DNA of 64,000 nucleotides from Calocera cornea HHB12733 (GCA_001632435.1 KV424024.1:1-64000); one strand, 5' to 3'; positions 22,645 to 34,502 are shown, numbered from the stretch's first letter. The notes: a model not told the origin generated them from the letters alone. Made by a program: numbers and translations.

Positions 22645-22790
22645 CGCGAGCACTATCGCCGATGGGGAGGAGGACCCTTGTCGACCGTCTCCCGCTCTCG
22701 TGGTGACCTGGCCGGAGATGCCTGCCTGCCAGTGACCACTCGTCACCACAGTACCGTATACCCCTCCCACCCCTCCCACCAGACGCCCCA

Positions 22791-23667
22791 ATGACGCTCT
22801 ACCCCCCCACGCCCACCCACCGCGCCCTCCTCCTCGCCCACCGCCTCCCGCTCGCCCTCCTCGCATACGACGCCCTCCAGCTCCTCCTCCCAATCGCCCT
22901 CGTCGTCTCCCCCTGCCTCGCAGCATTCACCTTCATGAGCAGCGTCATGGGCTCTCTGGCGCACGAGCCCGTGTGGCTCAGCTTGAGTACGTGCGCTTTG
23001 GCTCGGAGGCGGATGCGCGCTCATGAGTGCGGTACCTAGTGCACGCCGCTCTCATCGTAGAGATGCCCCTCGTCATCGCCTGCACAGTCGAGAACCGCTT
23101 CCTCCAGTACGTCCTCCCTCCTCCCCACCCTCTCAACCAACAACCCGAAGCACAGGCAGCCCAAGCCCCCGCCCACGCTCGCCTCCCTGACCCTAACCCG
23201 CACCCTCCTGCTGCACCTCCTCACCGCCCTCCTCCTCCTCACATCCCTCACCGCCCTCCTCTCCCGCCCCTCCTGCGCCCCCGGATCCCCATGGCTCGAG
23301 AGCCTCCGTCCGGCAGTCGTCAACCAGGGGGAAGAGGAAACGGAGGTCATGCGAGCAAACTGTACGGAGAGCTTGGTAGCCGTCGGGCTGACGCTCGGGA
23401 ACACGGCGCTGTGTAAGTCCCTTCCCCGTCCCCCGTCCCCTGTCCCCCGTTCCCTCCTCTGCTTGCATGTACGAAGAACTCAGCTGACCTCTCGCCCGTG
23501 CCGTTCCGTGCTGGCGTGCACACCCAGGCCTGTGCCCCCTCACCTGCACCCTCGTGGTCAGGCTCGCCCTCTGGCGAATCGGAGACCCCGTACAGGTGTA
23601 TCAGCCTGCGGCGACGACGACGGCAGGGGGGCGGTACGCGGTGCTTCCCCAGCAGGTGCCTTGCTAG
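22791..23667 (+). CDS. Unknown four-pass membrane protein
   Basis: Not recognised. Four exons (22791-22986, 23040-23106, 23156-23412, 23528-23667) give 219 residues, all phases consistent. Hydrophobic segments: a long one at about 15-58, one starting MHAALIVEMPLVIAC, one in RTLLLHLLTALLLLTSL, and one in the last third around SLVAVGLTLGNTALC continuing across the last intron into TCTLVVRLALW. Between the third and fourth lies a hydrophilic loop with NQGEEETE. Probably an endomembrane protein. The last coding exon has a degenerate copy of itself about 88 bases further on, after the stop codon. It shares a promoter with CDC45, but nothing in the protein suggests a replication role. Confidence 0.65.
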
Positions 23668-23751
23668 CTGCGACCGCGCACGGGCGTATCAGCCTTCGGC
23701 GGGCGGCGGGGCGGTACGACGTGCGGCCCCAGCAGGCGCTGTGCTACGGTC
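23598..23751 (+). repeat. Degenerate tandem duplication, 88-base spacing
   Basis: The end of the last exon (from GTATCAGCCTGCGGC at 23598) reappears from 23686 as GTATCAGCCTTCGGC and continues with a similar CGG-rich stretch and a CCCCAGCAGG-type block. The second copy lies after the stop codon. Confidence 0.6.
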
Positions 23752-24237
23752 GGACTCTGCCGGCGACCTGCGTCGGTGCAATCCTGGAGAGAAGTTGAGA
23801 GGGAGTCTGGAGAGAAGTTGAGAGGGAGTGAGGCGACGCGATGGGGGGTGGTCGTCGCAGTGAGCCGTGAAGCAATACCCTGATGATTGATGATCCAAGA
23901 GCCACATGGTCCGTTTGCTGTTCTCTGTTGCACGCCTCGGGATCTCCACGTTACCCTGCCTCAACATACCCCTTGCATACCCATCCCTACGTCCTGCGAA
24001 CGTTCCACAGAGAAAATAGAAAATAGGTGTCCGATCTGTCATTACAGCACGTGCCTGTGGTGTCGTAGTATTATCATATTTGGTAAAAAGGGGGGAAATG
24101 CAGCCAGTGCAGTGAGGCTGGGTGTACAACTGTTCTACATCAGGGGGGGGGGGGGGGGAAGACGTCATAGGGTCGTCAGACATCACGAGAGCCCAAACAG
24201 CTTTCTCTCTTCAATCACGGACACCGCGGCGGTCAGC
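23668..24237. other. Convergent intergenic region with a G16 run
   Basis: Holds the duplicated exon end, a tandem 24-base repeat (GGAGAGAAGTTGAGAGGGAG at about 23786-23830), and an uninterrupted run of 16 G at 24143-24158. No gene supported. Confidence 0.6.
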
Positions 24238-25429
24238 TCAGACCATGTGCTCCGGATCCGCCTTCAGATTCCGGATATCGAGCATCTCCTCCGCGTCCTC
24301 CCCCTCAGTCATGCTGTTCACCTCCACAGTCCGCGCGATCGTCACGCGCCTCATCTCGTGCATGTCCTTGGACCCGACGCCGCTGCCGAAGCCGAGCCCG
24401 CGCACGCTGAGCGAGCGCGTGTGCGGGGTGCCGCCCGTCAGCCCGCTCCCGCTGTGCGTCTTCATCGTCCGGTTCAGCCCGACGCGCACTATTATGAGCG
24501 AGAAGACGATGCCCTGCATGCGACCAAGTCGGTCCCCCGTCAGCACTGCCCTGCCATGTAGGCCGAGAGGGAGCGGGGCAAGCGTACGATTATGGGGATC
24601 TCCATCGCTAGCACGATGTACTGCGCGTTGGTCTGCGCGACGTACAGCATCAGCAGGATGAACACTGTCACGCTGTACAGGGCGCCGGACTCCAGGATGA
24701 TGGCCATGACGGGGCCGAGGTTGGACTGGCCGAACTTGCGCACGTCTACGTTCGACCGCCAGATGCGCAGGACGATGAGCGCCGTGGTCAGCCCGTTCGT
24801 CGCCATGGTACAAGCGCTGCTCGTGTTTAGTATCGGGGTTGAGAGGCGGGAGACGCGGCTTACAAGAAACTCTCGATCCACCCGTTCAGCTGGCTCGCAA
24901 AGATCCCCTCGCCGCCTTGCAGCTCGAACTGCATCGCTACGCTTCGCAGGGCCGTGATGGCCGTGCCAATCCAGAGGACGAGGGAGGGGATGACGACCCA
25001 CCACTTGCGCGCCCAGACGACGTAGCAGCGGTAGATGAGGATGCCGTCGCCCAGGAGAGTCACGAGGCCGTACAGGAGGTCGCTTCATGATGATGAGTGC
25101 GTGCTTGCGAGGCGTTGTGGCAACACTTACGTCACCGGCTCCGTCCATTGGCTCGTATCGCTGAGGAAATGTACGCTTCCTGGCGTCGGCTCATTCTCGA
25201 CAAAGGCCTGCAGTACCCTCCGCAAGCAGACCGAGCCGTGTCCGCCAATTAGAAGAAGTAATGCGATAGATGTCGCAAGTAACGGCCCATTGACACGCCC
25301 TGTTGTGCGCACTGACATCGGCCCGAGGATGTACACGCTTATGAAGAAGAGGACCAGGAAGACGCCAAACAGGAGCGCCTCACACCAAGCTGCGACGATC
25401 GTCGCTGCATCTAGCCCGATGTCCGCCAT
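24238..25429 (-). CDS. Seven-transmembrane protein of basidiomycete type
   Basis: A probable plasma-membrane protein of a family that is abundant and uncharacterised in Agaricomycetes. Exons 25429-25131, 25082-24864, 24816-24588 and 24513-24238 give 340 residues. Seven hydrophobic segments can be counted: about 10-37, 48-70, 100-122, 127-148, 174-192, 204-230 and 235-262. They are followed by a hydrophilic tail of about 75 residues, rich in Ser/Thr/Gly and ending in an acidic stretch (EGEDAEEML). The topology (short outside N-terminus, long cytoplasmic tail) resembles fungal G-protein-coupled receptors, but no receptor signature is recognised, so a signalling role is only inference. Confidence 0.75.
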
Positions 25430-26540
25430 GTCCGTCGATCAAGTTGCCGTGAGTAGAGGATCGAAAGCGCAGCGTGGGCTGGGAATATCATGCTGCTCCT
25501 GGCTTATATGAGCCCTCGGCGGACCATAGCCGTGCACAGCAGCTTGAATTGTCCGTGAAACCAACGCATGTAGGAACGGAAGATTTCCAGGTCGGTCAGA
25601 TTGTTGTGGAACAGTGTCCTTGAATGCGCCGGCACATGATGACAGTAATCAGAGCAGGAGGTTTGCCGCGCGAAAGACAGAAGCATGACGAACAAAGGCT
25701 GTGCTTGACCAACTGTGGCAAACACCAATCGGGAAGATCCTCCGTCCAGCATCTGCAAGCTTGAAGATAACCGCCAGGGCAGAGCGTCAGAGCACTGCAA
25801 GGATAGGCTTCGGATTATTAATATAGTAATGCATTGTGGGCTCATGATAAACCTGAGGCGCAAGGCTGTTTTAAGTTGGTATGCGGTCTTGCCAGCGGTG
25901 AGATAGTCAGGTCGGAAACTGAATTTGGTGGAGCCTGCAGCCAGCTTCGGCCAGCTTACATGTTGCCTGTACTGCAGCCGAATCCAAAGACGGGTATGTG
26001 GGAGAATTCGGCGACACGATACGGAGAGAGCCGACTCGCTGTGTATCCAAGTGCCAAGGGCGGCTACAAGCATGTGGGGTACGTCGTCACGAGGGGCGTA
26101 CAGCACACACGGCGTAAGTCGCATATCAGTAACTCCGCTGGAGCGGTTAGAAGATTTGTTAAGGGTGCTTTGCTTTAGGCAGCGCTCCAGAAGATTGAAG
26201 GCGAGGTATGCACCGACGCACGCGCCGAGCGGCAGGACGTCCGTCGCCGCGTCGCCTTCGCAGAGCGTGGAACAGAGAGGCTACTCCGCCGTTTGAGTGC
26301 AGCTCAGGAGCAGATACATAACTCGACGAAGATGTAGAGCCAGAAAGCTAAACACGAGTATAGCTGCGGTGATTATTTTGGTCTCGACAATGTCGCGGCA
26401 GACCGCGGCGGTGGTCGTCGCAGTCACAGTAACGGCAGCATCGTGTTGAGGCGCGTTACGCTGCGCAGGGTCATGCAGGCATTCAAAAGCCGGACGTCAA
26501 CCACCATTCCGACAGCACATTCTCGAACTGCAGGCACACG
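25430..26540. other. Divergent intergenic region
   Basis: About 1.1 kb between the seven-pass protein and twinfilin. A 206-residue open frame on the minus strand (25504-26124) is overlapped by plus-strand frames and looks non-coding. The stretch is less GC-rich than its surroundings. Confidence 0.5.
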
Positions 26541-27821
26541 ATGTCGGGCGTTACTTCTGGAATCACCGTCTCCGAGGAGCTGTCGAATGAGTGGAAGCAG
26601 GCGAACCAGCTGAACAAGATTCGAGTGATCAAGGTCTCCATCGACAAAGGTGCGTGGACTCCGTCACTGCACTTGCCTGGCCTCACTATCATTACCAGAA
26701 ACGCTCGTGGTATCAAAGACACTTCCTCTAATTTCAACTCTGTCGAATGATATTCAGGCAATACACGAGGTTGTAGACGCCGATACCCCGGCATACTTGC
26801 TCGTGCAGCAGGATGCAAAGGGGAAGTGGATCCTCGTGTCGTACGTGCCGGACACCGCGAGCGTGCGGGGCAAGGTACGCTGCTACGCCTCCAAGCACCA
26901 CAAGCATCCTCTGACTTCTCTCCAAAGATGCTGTACGCCTCGACGCGCAGTGCCCTCACGCGCGAACTGGGCGCAGCAAGCTTCGTCGGCTCAGCCTTCG
27001 TCTCCACCCCCTCCGAGATTGCAGCCTCCGTCTCCCCCGGCACGGCCTCAACGGGCGGGGGCCCGGCGCGGGCGGCCACCTCCCCGGGGCTGATCCCTCT
27101 CAGCAGCGGCGAGACGGAGCTAGCGGAGATCCGGGCTGCCGAGGCTCGGGAGCGGGCGCGGGACAATGCGCCTCGCAGCCAGCTGCACCGGTCGAGCATG
27201 GACTTTGAGCCCGAGGCGGAGGCGGCGATCGCGCAGCTCCGGGAGGGCGAGGGGAAGCTCGTTGTCCTCGGGGTGAAGACGGGCAAGGAGAAGGACGTGA
27301 TCGTGCTCAAGCACTCGGCGGTCGTCCCCGCCGGAGAGGGGCTGACGAACGCGCTGCCGAAGGGCGAGCCGTCCTACGTGTTCTATACGCTGTCGGCGGG
27401 CGGCAAGCAGTCGATCTGTGCGCACCGTCTCACGACCCCGGGATGCCCATGCTAATACCCGGCCGTGCAGTGTTCATCTATGTCTGCCCGAACGAGTCCT
27501 CCATCAAGGATAAGATGGTGCACTCCTCCTCCCGGTGGAACATCATCCTCAAGGCCGAGGAGCTGGACGCAAAGCCTGCCCGACGGGTACGCCCATGGAC
27601 TCTCCTATATCCGCTGTACAGAACCAGCTCACGTCGTGTATCAGCTCGAGACGGCAGACCTCTCCGAGCTCACACACGACTACCTCATCACCGAGCTCTA
27701 CCCGGACGGGGCCTCAGCGGGGCAAGGCACGGCCGTCGCCGACGCCGCGACACCGAGCGCGCCGAGCGCGGCGCGCGGGTTTGCCCGCCCAACCCGGCCG
27801 GGGCGCAGGGCTGTTCCCTAA
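26541..27821 (+). CDS. TWF1: Twinfilin, actin-monomer-binding protein
   Basis: Twinfilin binds ADP-actin monomers and caps or depolymerises filament barbed ends, acting at cortical actin patches. Five exons (26541-26649, 26699-26874, 26928-27417, 27471-27586, 27645-27821) give 355 residues, the usual size. Two ADF/cofilin domains are seen: the first from MSGVTSGITVSEEL through VQQDAKGKWILVSYVPD and KMLYASTRSALTREL; the second from MDFEPEAEAAI through EPSYVFYTLSAGGKQS and FIYVCPNESSIKDKM. The linker between them (about 125-185) is rich in Ala, Gly, Pro and Ser. The C-terminal tail is Pro/Arg-rich (ARPTRPGRR), as in other fungal twinfilins. The start is set by homology to the conserved N-terminus. 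Confidence 0.92.
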
Positions 27822-27990
27822 TCGTCGAGTGCTGTGCTGTCGTGTTATGTCGCGTAGTGTACAATTTCTACAATCCAAGGAGATCCGAACTTTGTACTAT
27901 TGCTACAGATGAAGAACTCGTGATGCTGCTGGCCCGGGCCCGGGCTCGGGTATACTATACTATACTCTACGGCGGATCTATGTCCTGGGG

Positions 27991-30662
27991 TCAGGCGTTC
28001 GCCTGCCTGACGAGCCTGCCTACCTCCTCCCGGATCTCCTCCAAGCTCTGCCTGAGCGCGCGCGCATCCTCAAACTTGCGGGCCGCGGTGGCCTCAGCGA
28101 CGTACTGGTCGAGCAGGGCCTCCTGCTCGAGCAGCGGCTGCAGGCGGTGCGCGAGCTCCGCGTCCGGGTCCGGGAGGGAGAGGGAGACGGGCGAGTCGTG
28201 GCCCGAGCCGGGGAGGGAGCCGCCCCGCGATTTGCTTTTCCTGTGGCTGGTGGGGAGCTTGGGCAGGGCCTGCAGTAGGATTCGCGAGTGAGCATGTATG
28301 TGTGCGAGTGGGCGCACCCCACAGGGCACAGAAGAGAGATCGCGCACCGGCAGCCCGCCCATCTCCTTCTGCAGCAGCGCGCGGCTCCTCATCCACACCG
28401 CCCGCTGCACGCGCTCCTCCTCGCCCCCCTTCGTACAGGGCAAGCCGAGGATCCTCCCAGCAATCTTATCGTAGTCCGCGAACGTGTCCAGGATGAGCTT
28501 GCGCGTTTCTTGGGCTGGGGCGAGCGCGGCGGCCGTGGGCGGGGAGGGGATCTCTAGGTACTGCTCTTGGTAGATCGGCATGAGGTCTAGCAGCTCTTTC
28601 TCGAGCTGCATGAGCACCTGCGGAAGGGGTCAGCACTGCGACACAACATACACTGCAGCACAGCAAAAGCAAAGCAAGAGCAAAAGCAACAGCAACAGCA
28701 GCAGCAAAGGCACCGCAAAAGCGAAGCAACAGCAACAACACAGGAGAAGCAGAAGCACAGCAACACCACCGCAACACCACCGCAAAAGTGAAGCAAAAGC
28801 AACACCACAGCAAAGACACAACAAAGAGCAAAGACGCACATTATACAGCCTCGTAATGGGCGGCAAGCGCGACTTCTCGAGCACATACTGTATGCGCATG
28901 ACCTTCTCCCTGCACTCCCTGCACACGCGCACGCCCTTCTCCTCCTCCGCCTTCCCATTTCCATTTCCATTTCCATTTCCACCCCCACCCGCACCTGGCC
29001 TCCCCCCCGGCCCGTTGGCTCGTGGAGCACCGGCACCAGCCGCACTGTCCCGCCTGGCAACGCCATAGGCGATCCCCTCCCTGACGTCCCAGACGCGGCC
29101 CGTCCTCCAGTCCGCGGCGACGAGCACGGAGCAGGGCGCGTGCCGGGCCGGGTTGGGGCTCTTGGGCGCGGGCGGCTGGGCGCAGACGATCTGCCCGCAC
29201 AGCCGGCAGTGGTGCTTCCGCACTGTTAGCGCGTTGAAGGGCGTCCTGCGGCACCCGCGAGCGAGCAGGAAAAGGAAGGAAGGAAGGAGGGAAGCAGTGG
29301 TCAGCGCACTGTACAGCTGGCTCGGGCAGGGAGGGACGTACGAGCACAACCGGCACGCGCTGACGCTGCCGTCCGGCTCCCAGGGGGCGATGCGCTGTTC
29401 CGCCGCGCGGATCTCGGCGGCCTCGGCGGCAGCGGCGCCCTTGAGCTCGTTGAGCAGACTCGTGGATCGGGGCAGGGCCGGCGGGTGCGGCTGTGGCTGG
29501 GCGGGGTCGTTCTTGGGGGCGAAGTGGAGCTGGATGAGCTGTGGGGGCAGGATGTGAGCATACAGCCATGCCGGTATAGGGCAGAAGGGAGGGGAACGCG
29601 GAACGCGGCACGCGGAGGGCGGAACGTGGGACGCACCTTCTCCAACCTCCGCTCGAGCCTGCGGTCCTCCCCCTTGCGCTCGTCGCTCAGCCTATTCCGA
29701 ACCTCCAGGAACTCGTCCGTCCTGAGCCGGTAGAGCGGCTTGGGCTGGAAGCCCGCTCTGTACGGTGTTTGTCGGTGCTGGGCTGGCTGGCTCTGCTGGC
29801 TCTGGAACGATGCGGATATGGCGCCGGTGGAGCCGGAGCTGGGGCCTGGGCTCGGGCTGGAGATTGGTGGGGCTTGGGAGGGCGCAGGGGAGGGGGAGGG
29901 GGAGAGGGCACGCGAGGGCGGGCGGGAATGCATGTTGCTCGGTGTCGGCGCTGAGCTGGAGGGCGGGGAGAGGAGGACGCTGCCCGAGGGGCTTCGGCCG
30001 ACGGTTATTGGCAGCGGGTGCGCGTGCGCGTGGGTGGGGAGGTCCTTTGCCGGGGTCGGCGGGGCAGGGGCGGAGGGCGCCCCTGGCTGGGGCTGAGGAC
30101 GCAGGAGCTGCTGCACGTGCGGCTGGCTGGTCGCCCGCCCCGGCTCGGCTCTGCCGGCACTGGCGGGTGCACCGGCTGAGAGCGGCGGGGAGGAGACGAG
30201 CTGGAAGGAGCGGGTGACCGGTGGTGGGCCTGGGCGGAGCGGGGAGGGGACGTGGGAGGGCTTGGCGCGGAGGGGGACGTGGCGGAATGTTGAGGACGGG
30301 CGGGCGGTGGGCGGGCGGTCGGGGTTGCTGGGTGCTTGGGCGGGGGTGGGGGCCAGAGGTGGTGAGCCCTCGCTCGCTGTCGGTGCTGGAGCGGGTGGGG
30401 CGAGCTCGGTGCGCTTCCCCTTCTCGTCGATGGGCGGCGGGAGGGGCATGGCGGCGAACGCGATGCCTACTCCGTTCTCGACGATGAGCGGGACGGGGAG
30501 GGGCGGCCGTTTCTCGTCGTCGTCATCGAGGAAGACGGGTGAGAACGGGCGGTCGGTGCCGATCGGCGGGGAGAGCGGGTGGGAGTCGGCGTTGTGGGAG
30601 GCTTGGGAGAGGGGCGACGTCGAGCGGGACGAGTGGGAGCGCGAGTGGCGCTTGGACTGCAT
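27991..30662 (-). CDS. VAC1: Pep7/Vac1 (rabenosyn-type) FYVE protein
   Basis: Pep7/Vac1 tethers Golgi-derived vesicles to endosomes by binding PI3P, the Rab5-type GTPase and the syntaxin/Sec1 pair. Exons 30662-29637, 29538-29342, 29245-28840, 28617-28348 and 28269-27991 give 725 residues. The first 280 residues are Pro/Ser-rich and probably disordered. The FYVE finger begins with CRLC (about 404) split by an intron, then RKHHCRLCG, the PI3P-binding signature, and closes with CRECREK after the long Pep7-specific insert (CSVLVAADWRTGRVWDVREG). The C-terminal helical region (LLEQEALLDQYV) matches the Rab-binding helical hairpin of rabenosyn. The insert contains a Gly-Asn repeat encoded by a hexanucleotide tract (about 28955-28980). 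The third intron is unusually long (222 bases). Confidence 0.9.
28618..28839 (-). repeat. Low-complexity 222-base intron
   Basis: On the plus strand it consists of loose GCAACA, GCAAAA and CAGCAG repeats; on the coding strand it is a TTGCTG-rich tract. It has good splice ends (GTGCGT, CCGCAG) and is about four times longer than most introns here. One frame stays open far into it, which could mislead gene prediction. Confidence 0.75.
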
Positions 30663-31272
30663 GGCACCGCCGTCGTCAGCTTACTCTGATCACGTGGGAG
30701 CCACAGCGAGACAGCGGCAGACCTGGTACGGCCGGTATGCCACCGGCAGCGACTCCATCGCCGTCCGAGGTATAACGCACAACAGCGTCAGCAGCACCAG
30801 CGGACGAGAGGGACGTATCGCCGCGCAGCACAGTTGCTTCCGGGCCGGCCTCGGCGCAACCACCGCGGCTGAGCTGTGAGGACTCCTTCTCTGGTGCGCG
30901 CGAAATGCTTGCCCGTTCCCTGTTCACCCATACATCAATCAGCATACCCTGTGTAGAGTACAGTACAGTGAGCGGCTATGTATCAACCCTTCTCCAGCCA
31001 GCCTTCACTGAGCCTCCGATCCTCGCCCTCCCGCTCATCGCGGCCTGGCTCACTCCTCGACCCCTCGGTGTAGCCTCACTGCAGCACCGCCAATCCCAGC
31101 GGTAGCCTGACTGCTGACTGATGACTGGGACTCCGAGGCCTTGCTTGACATAGAGGCAGCCACAGCATAAAGCCTGCTTGAGCCGTTCAGCCCGACTTCA
31201 ACTTCGACTTCCGATCTTTGAGACAGACAACGAACCGCAACACCCCATCACCTCAGCTCGCGCAGAGACAGC
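30663..31272. other. Divergent promoter region of VAC1 and the NLR gene
   Basis: 610 bases without a supportable gene. The right end should be the NLR promoter; no obvious TATA box. Confidence 0.45.
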
Positions 31273-34200
31273 ATGCCCCCCCGTACCTCGAAAGGAAAAG
31301 CACCGAGCCCCATGCGCGCAGCAACCGACGCAGCGGTCAAGCTGGCGACTGAGACGACGCGAAAGGCACGCGCGGCCGTGGGCACCGCAGCTGAACCTGT
31401 CCTCTCGACTGCCCTCAAGGTGTTGGAGGGCATTGACGTGCGTCCTGTCCACTTGCTCTGATATGCGTTGGGCTGCGGTATTAACACGGTTCAATGCAGG
31501 GCACTCAGGCGGACAGAGAGGATGTGAAAGGCCTAGTCGACCGGGTGCGGTTGGTTGCTGAAGCAATACAAGCGGCTGTCCCTCCCATAAATGCTGCACC
31601 GGTGCACCTGTTTGCGTCTCAGCTCTCTTCTCTGCAAATGTATGCCTTCGTGCTTTCCTGTGCTCGCGCTCTTATACTAAGCTGCACGCAGGCTGCTCGA
31701 AGAGATCACCTCAGCCACGTTTGCCCTCAAAACCAAGCCCATGTGGAAGAGCTTGGTGAATGACCAGTCCGTCTCCTCCAAGATCAAGGACTTCACCACT
31801 CGACTCGACAGGTCCCTTGAAGCTTTTGCCGTGGCGAGCCAGATAAGCGCTTCCCTGAGCGTACAGCACATAAAGTGTGGAGTCACCACGCTGCTCGCCC
31901 CAGAGGTACAGCATTCACAGATGAATCAAGAAGCTTATTCACATATCTCATAGAGAATAACCGGTCATGGAACCACTGTACTATCTGACGAGCTTGTCCG
32001 ATTTCCACCTCTCCCACCTTCTCCTGCCTACTTCTGTGGACGAGAGGCTGAATTAGAAAAGCTTGTTGAACACCTACTCCGCGCCTCTCCTGCTCGGATA
32101 GCCGTGCTTGGCCCTGCTGGTATTGGGAAGTCTACGCTTGCTCTACGGGCGATGCATGACACTCAGGTCGCCGCGAAGTTTGGCGAACACAGATACTTTG
32201 TACGACTGGATACTGCTACGAGCTGTGCCGGCATGATACGGGAAATCTGTCTTGCACTCAGTATCACGGATGGGGACGATCTGCTGAGGCGCCTACTCCA
32301 GCACCTGAAGCAGTCGGGTGGGGATGTGCTTTTGTGCTTGGACAACTTTGAGGTACCTTGGGAGCAACACCGAGAAAGTGTAGAGCGCATCCTGGAGCAC
32401 TTGGCACAGGTTCCTGGCTTGACACTAGTGGTTACTCTTCGAGGGCAGGAGCTGCCTCATCGAATTTGCTGGACACAAGGCTTAGGAGTACTGGGTCCAC
32501 TCTCCCCAAAGGCTTCCACAGAACTACTTCGGCTGCTCTCTGGTAAATGTGGTATAGGGTGGAACCATCTTCTAAGACATCTGGACTATATACCCCTAGC
32601 CATCCGCCTCCTTGCCGATCTTGCTTGTGAGGACCACCTCTTCAGTCTTGTGAGCAGGTGGATGGATCCTAACGACGGTGTTCATATGCTTGCGCGCCTT
32701 GGAGAGGGAACAAGAGACTCTAGCATGGTCACATTGATTCAGACAACATTATCCAGTCCACGGCTGACAGGTGACTCAAACGCAATGGACCTGCTTGGTG
32801 TTCTTACCTTGCTCCCTGATGGGATACCATTTGACGAGCTTTCACAAGCAATGAAGCCATCTGGCCTGAGAATTTCCAGCCTGATTTCCAGGTTGGTTCG
32901 CCTGAGTTTGATCACATTGACAACATGCTCCCAACGTGTTATTTACGTACCAGAACCACTCCGCCGATTCCTGGAACTCAATGGAACTTCGAATGTTGTG
33001 CTAGCTAGACTCGTTGTTGAACATTATCTCTCTTTATGCAACAAGTTGTGTCCTTCTGAACGACCAATACCGGAGAGTTACCATCTTCATGACTGCTTTG
33101 AATGCCCTCTCAGGATTAGAAACATCAATAACATCTTTGGTTTTGCTGCCGAACACCTGAGCCTTCCACACGATATGTTATTACTGCCTTGGGTCAAATA
33201 TGTCTCGTTCCTAAGGCAACCAAAAATGCCTGGTCGGCTTACTTCACGCCTCCAATGCATAGAGCTCTGGAGCCTTTTGGGGCTATTTCAGTGCGGGGGA
33301 GAAAAACAGTGGGAAAATGTGCCGGGGAGATTGATGGCACTGCAAGCAGGCACTGTTGACCATTCAGGGCCAACACAACAAACATTGCTTCGGTGCCTAG
33401 CATGCTTTGCCAATATCCTCAGGTCCCTTCATCAAGACTCAAAAGTTTCACAAGCATATGCACAAAAGGCACTGGACATTGCAACAAGCTTGCAAGACAT
33501 GAGGGCTCGAGCAGAATGCATGTGCCTAGCTGCATGGGCATTTGCTTTCATGGGAAAGATGACAATAGCTGACCGTGTTGCTTCTGATGTTGTCAGACTG
33601 GCAAGATCATCTAACCTTCCTGCTGATACCACATCCCGGTGCCTATGTCTTCTTGGTGCATGTCAAGCAAATTCATCGCTCCTTCTGGAAGCCCTTGATA
33701 GTTGTCGTGCGGCTAGCAATGTTCACCAAGAGGCTCTGATACTATGGTATTTAGGTGGAGATGTATTTGTTTCAACAAAAGAGTGGGGCATTCATCTGCA
33801 GCAGCAATATCTTCACAGCGCTCTGGAACAAATGGAAGCGCTACATCATGTACCAGGGGTGGTGGCTGCTTTACGCTCCTTGTTTGAGGTCTTCACGAAG
33901 CAAAGCGACTTCTACAATGCCACCCTGTGTGCCACACGTGCTCTCCAGGCCACAAAAACAATGCCAAGATCTTGGTGGAGAATCCTGGCAGTACACATGC
34001 AGGCACGAGTCCATCAGCTCCAAAGCCGGCACAAGGAAGCAGAAGATTCCTACATGCAAGCTGCAGAAATTTATTACGCTCAAATCGTATCCCTGTATCC
34101 CCCAGCATGCGGCTGGGAGGAAGGTCTCCAAGCTGATCCTCCGTGGTGTCTCGCTGCATTCAAAGAAGATTGGGAAGTAAATGAACGGGCAAAAGGTTCC

Positions 34201-34341
34201 TGGGGCCTTTCAAAAGCCAGCACAGATGGGGGAAATGACATTATGATTGTACGACTACGGCGGTTGCTTCATGCCATGTGTGGACCGTGCAAGCGTCGCC
34301 TTGCATTGAATGTCACTGAGGAGATGATCTCAGAGGGATAG
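31273..34341 (+). CDS. NLR-type STAND NTPase with MLKL-like N-terminus
   Basis: A fungal NOD-like protein, the class that senses foreign or altered self and can trigger cell death. Exons 31273-31437, 31500-31639, 31692-31905 and 31954-34341 give 968 residues. Region 1 (about 40-170) is a set of amphipathic helices resembling the MLKL N-terminal bundle common in Agaricomycete NLRs. Region 2 is the NTPase: FCGRE lead-in near 198, Walker A GPAGIGKST at 226-234, Walker B VLLCLDN at 298-304, and a DYIPLAIRLL stretch like the GxP motif. Region 3 (about 480-960) is helical with TPR-like repeats. The last exon uses many more A/T-ending codons than its neighbours, hinting at rapid evolution or a different origin. 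No break is seen. The call to cell death is inference from the family. Confidence 0.82.
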
Positions 34342-34502
34342 TCCTCGTGCGGGTTTGCAGCCAGAATGGATGGGGTTACTCATTGAAAAACGTTGCAGAC
34401 CATGTTGCCTTGTTGCGCCTTCTTACATTGTTGGTTTTGTTTCATTTACGCTGTATGTCAGAACGTGATGCCATTATCTTCATGCACTATGTCTACACTG
34501 CT

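Larger units (their letters stand above)
22462..22790. promoter_or_regulatory. Divergent promoter of CDC45 and a membrane protein
   Basis: 329 bases. Contains two MluI cell-cycle boxes and, at 22501-22560, imperfect GCAGCAAGGGCA repeats. Confidence 0.55.

Noticed and set aside
25504..26124. 206-residue minus-strand frame between the seven-pass protein and twinfilin
   Set aside because: Overlapped by equally long plus-strand frames, no recognisable domain, no local-style introns.
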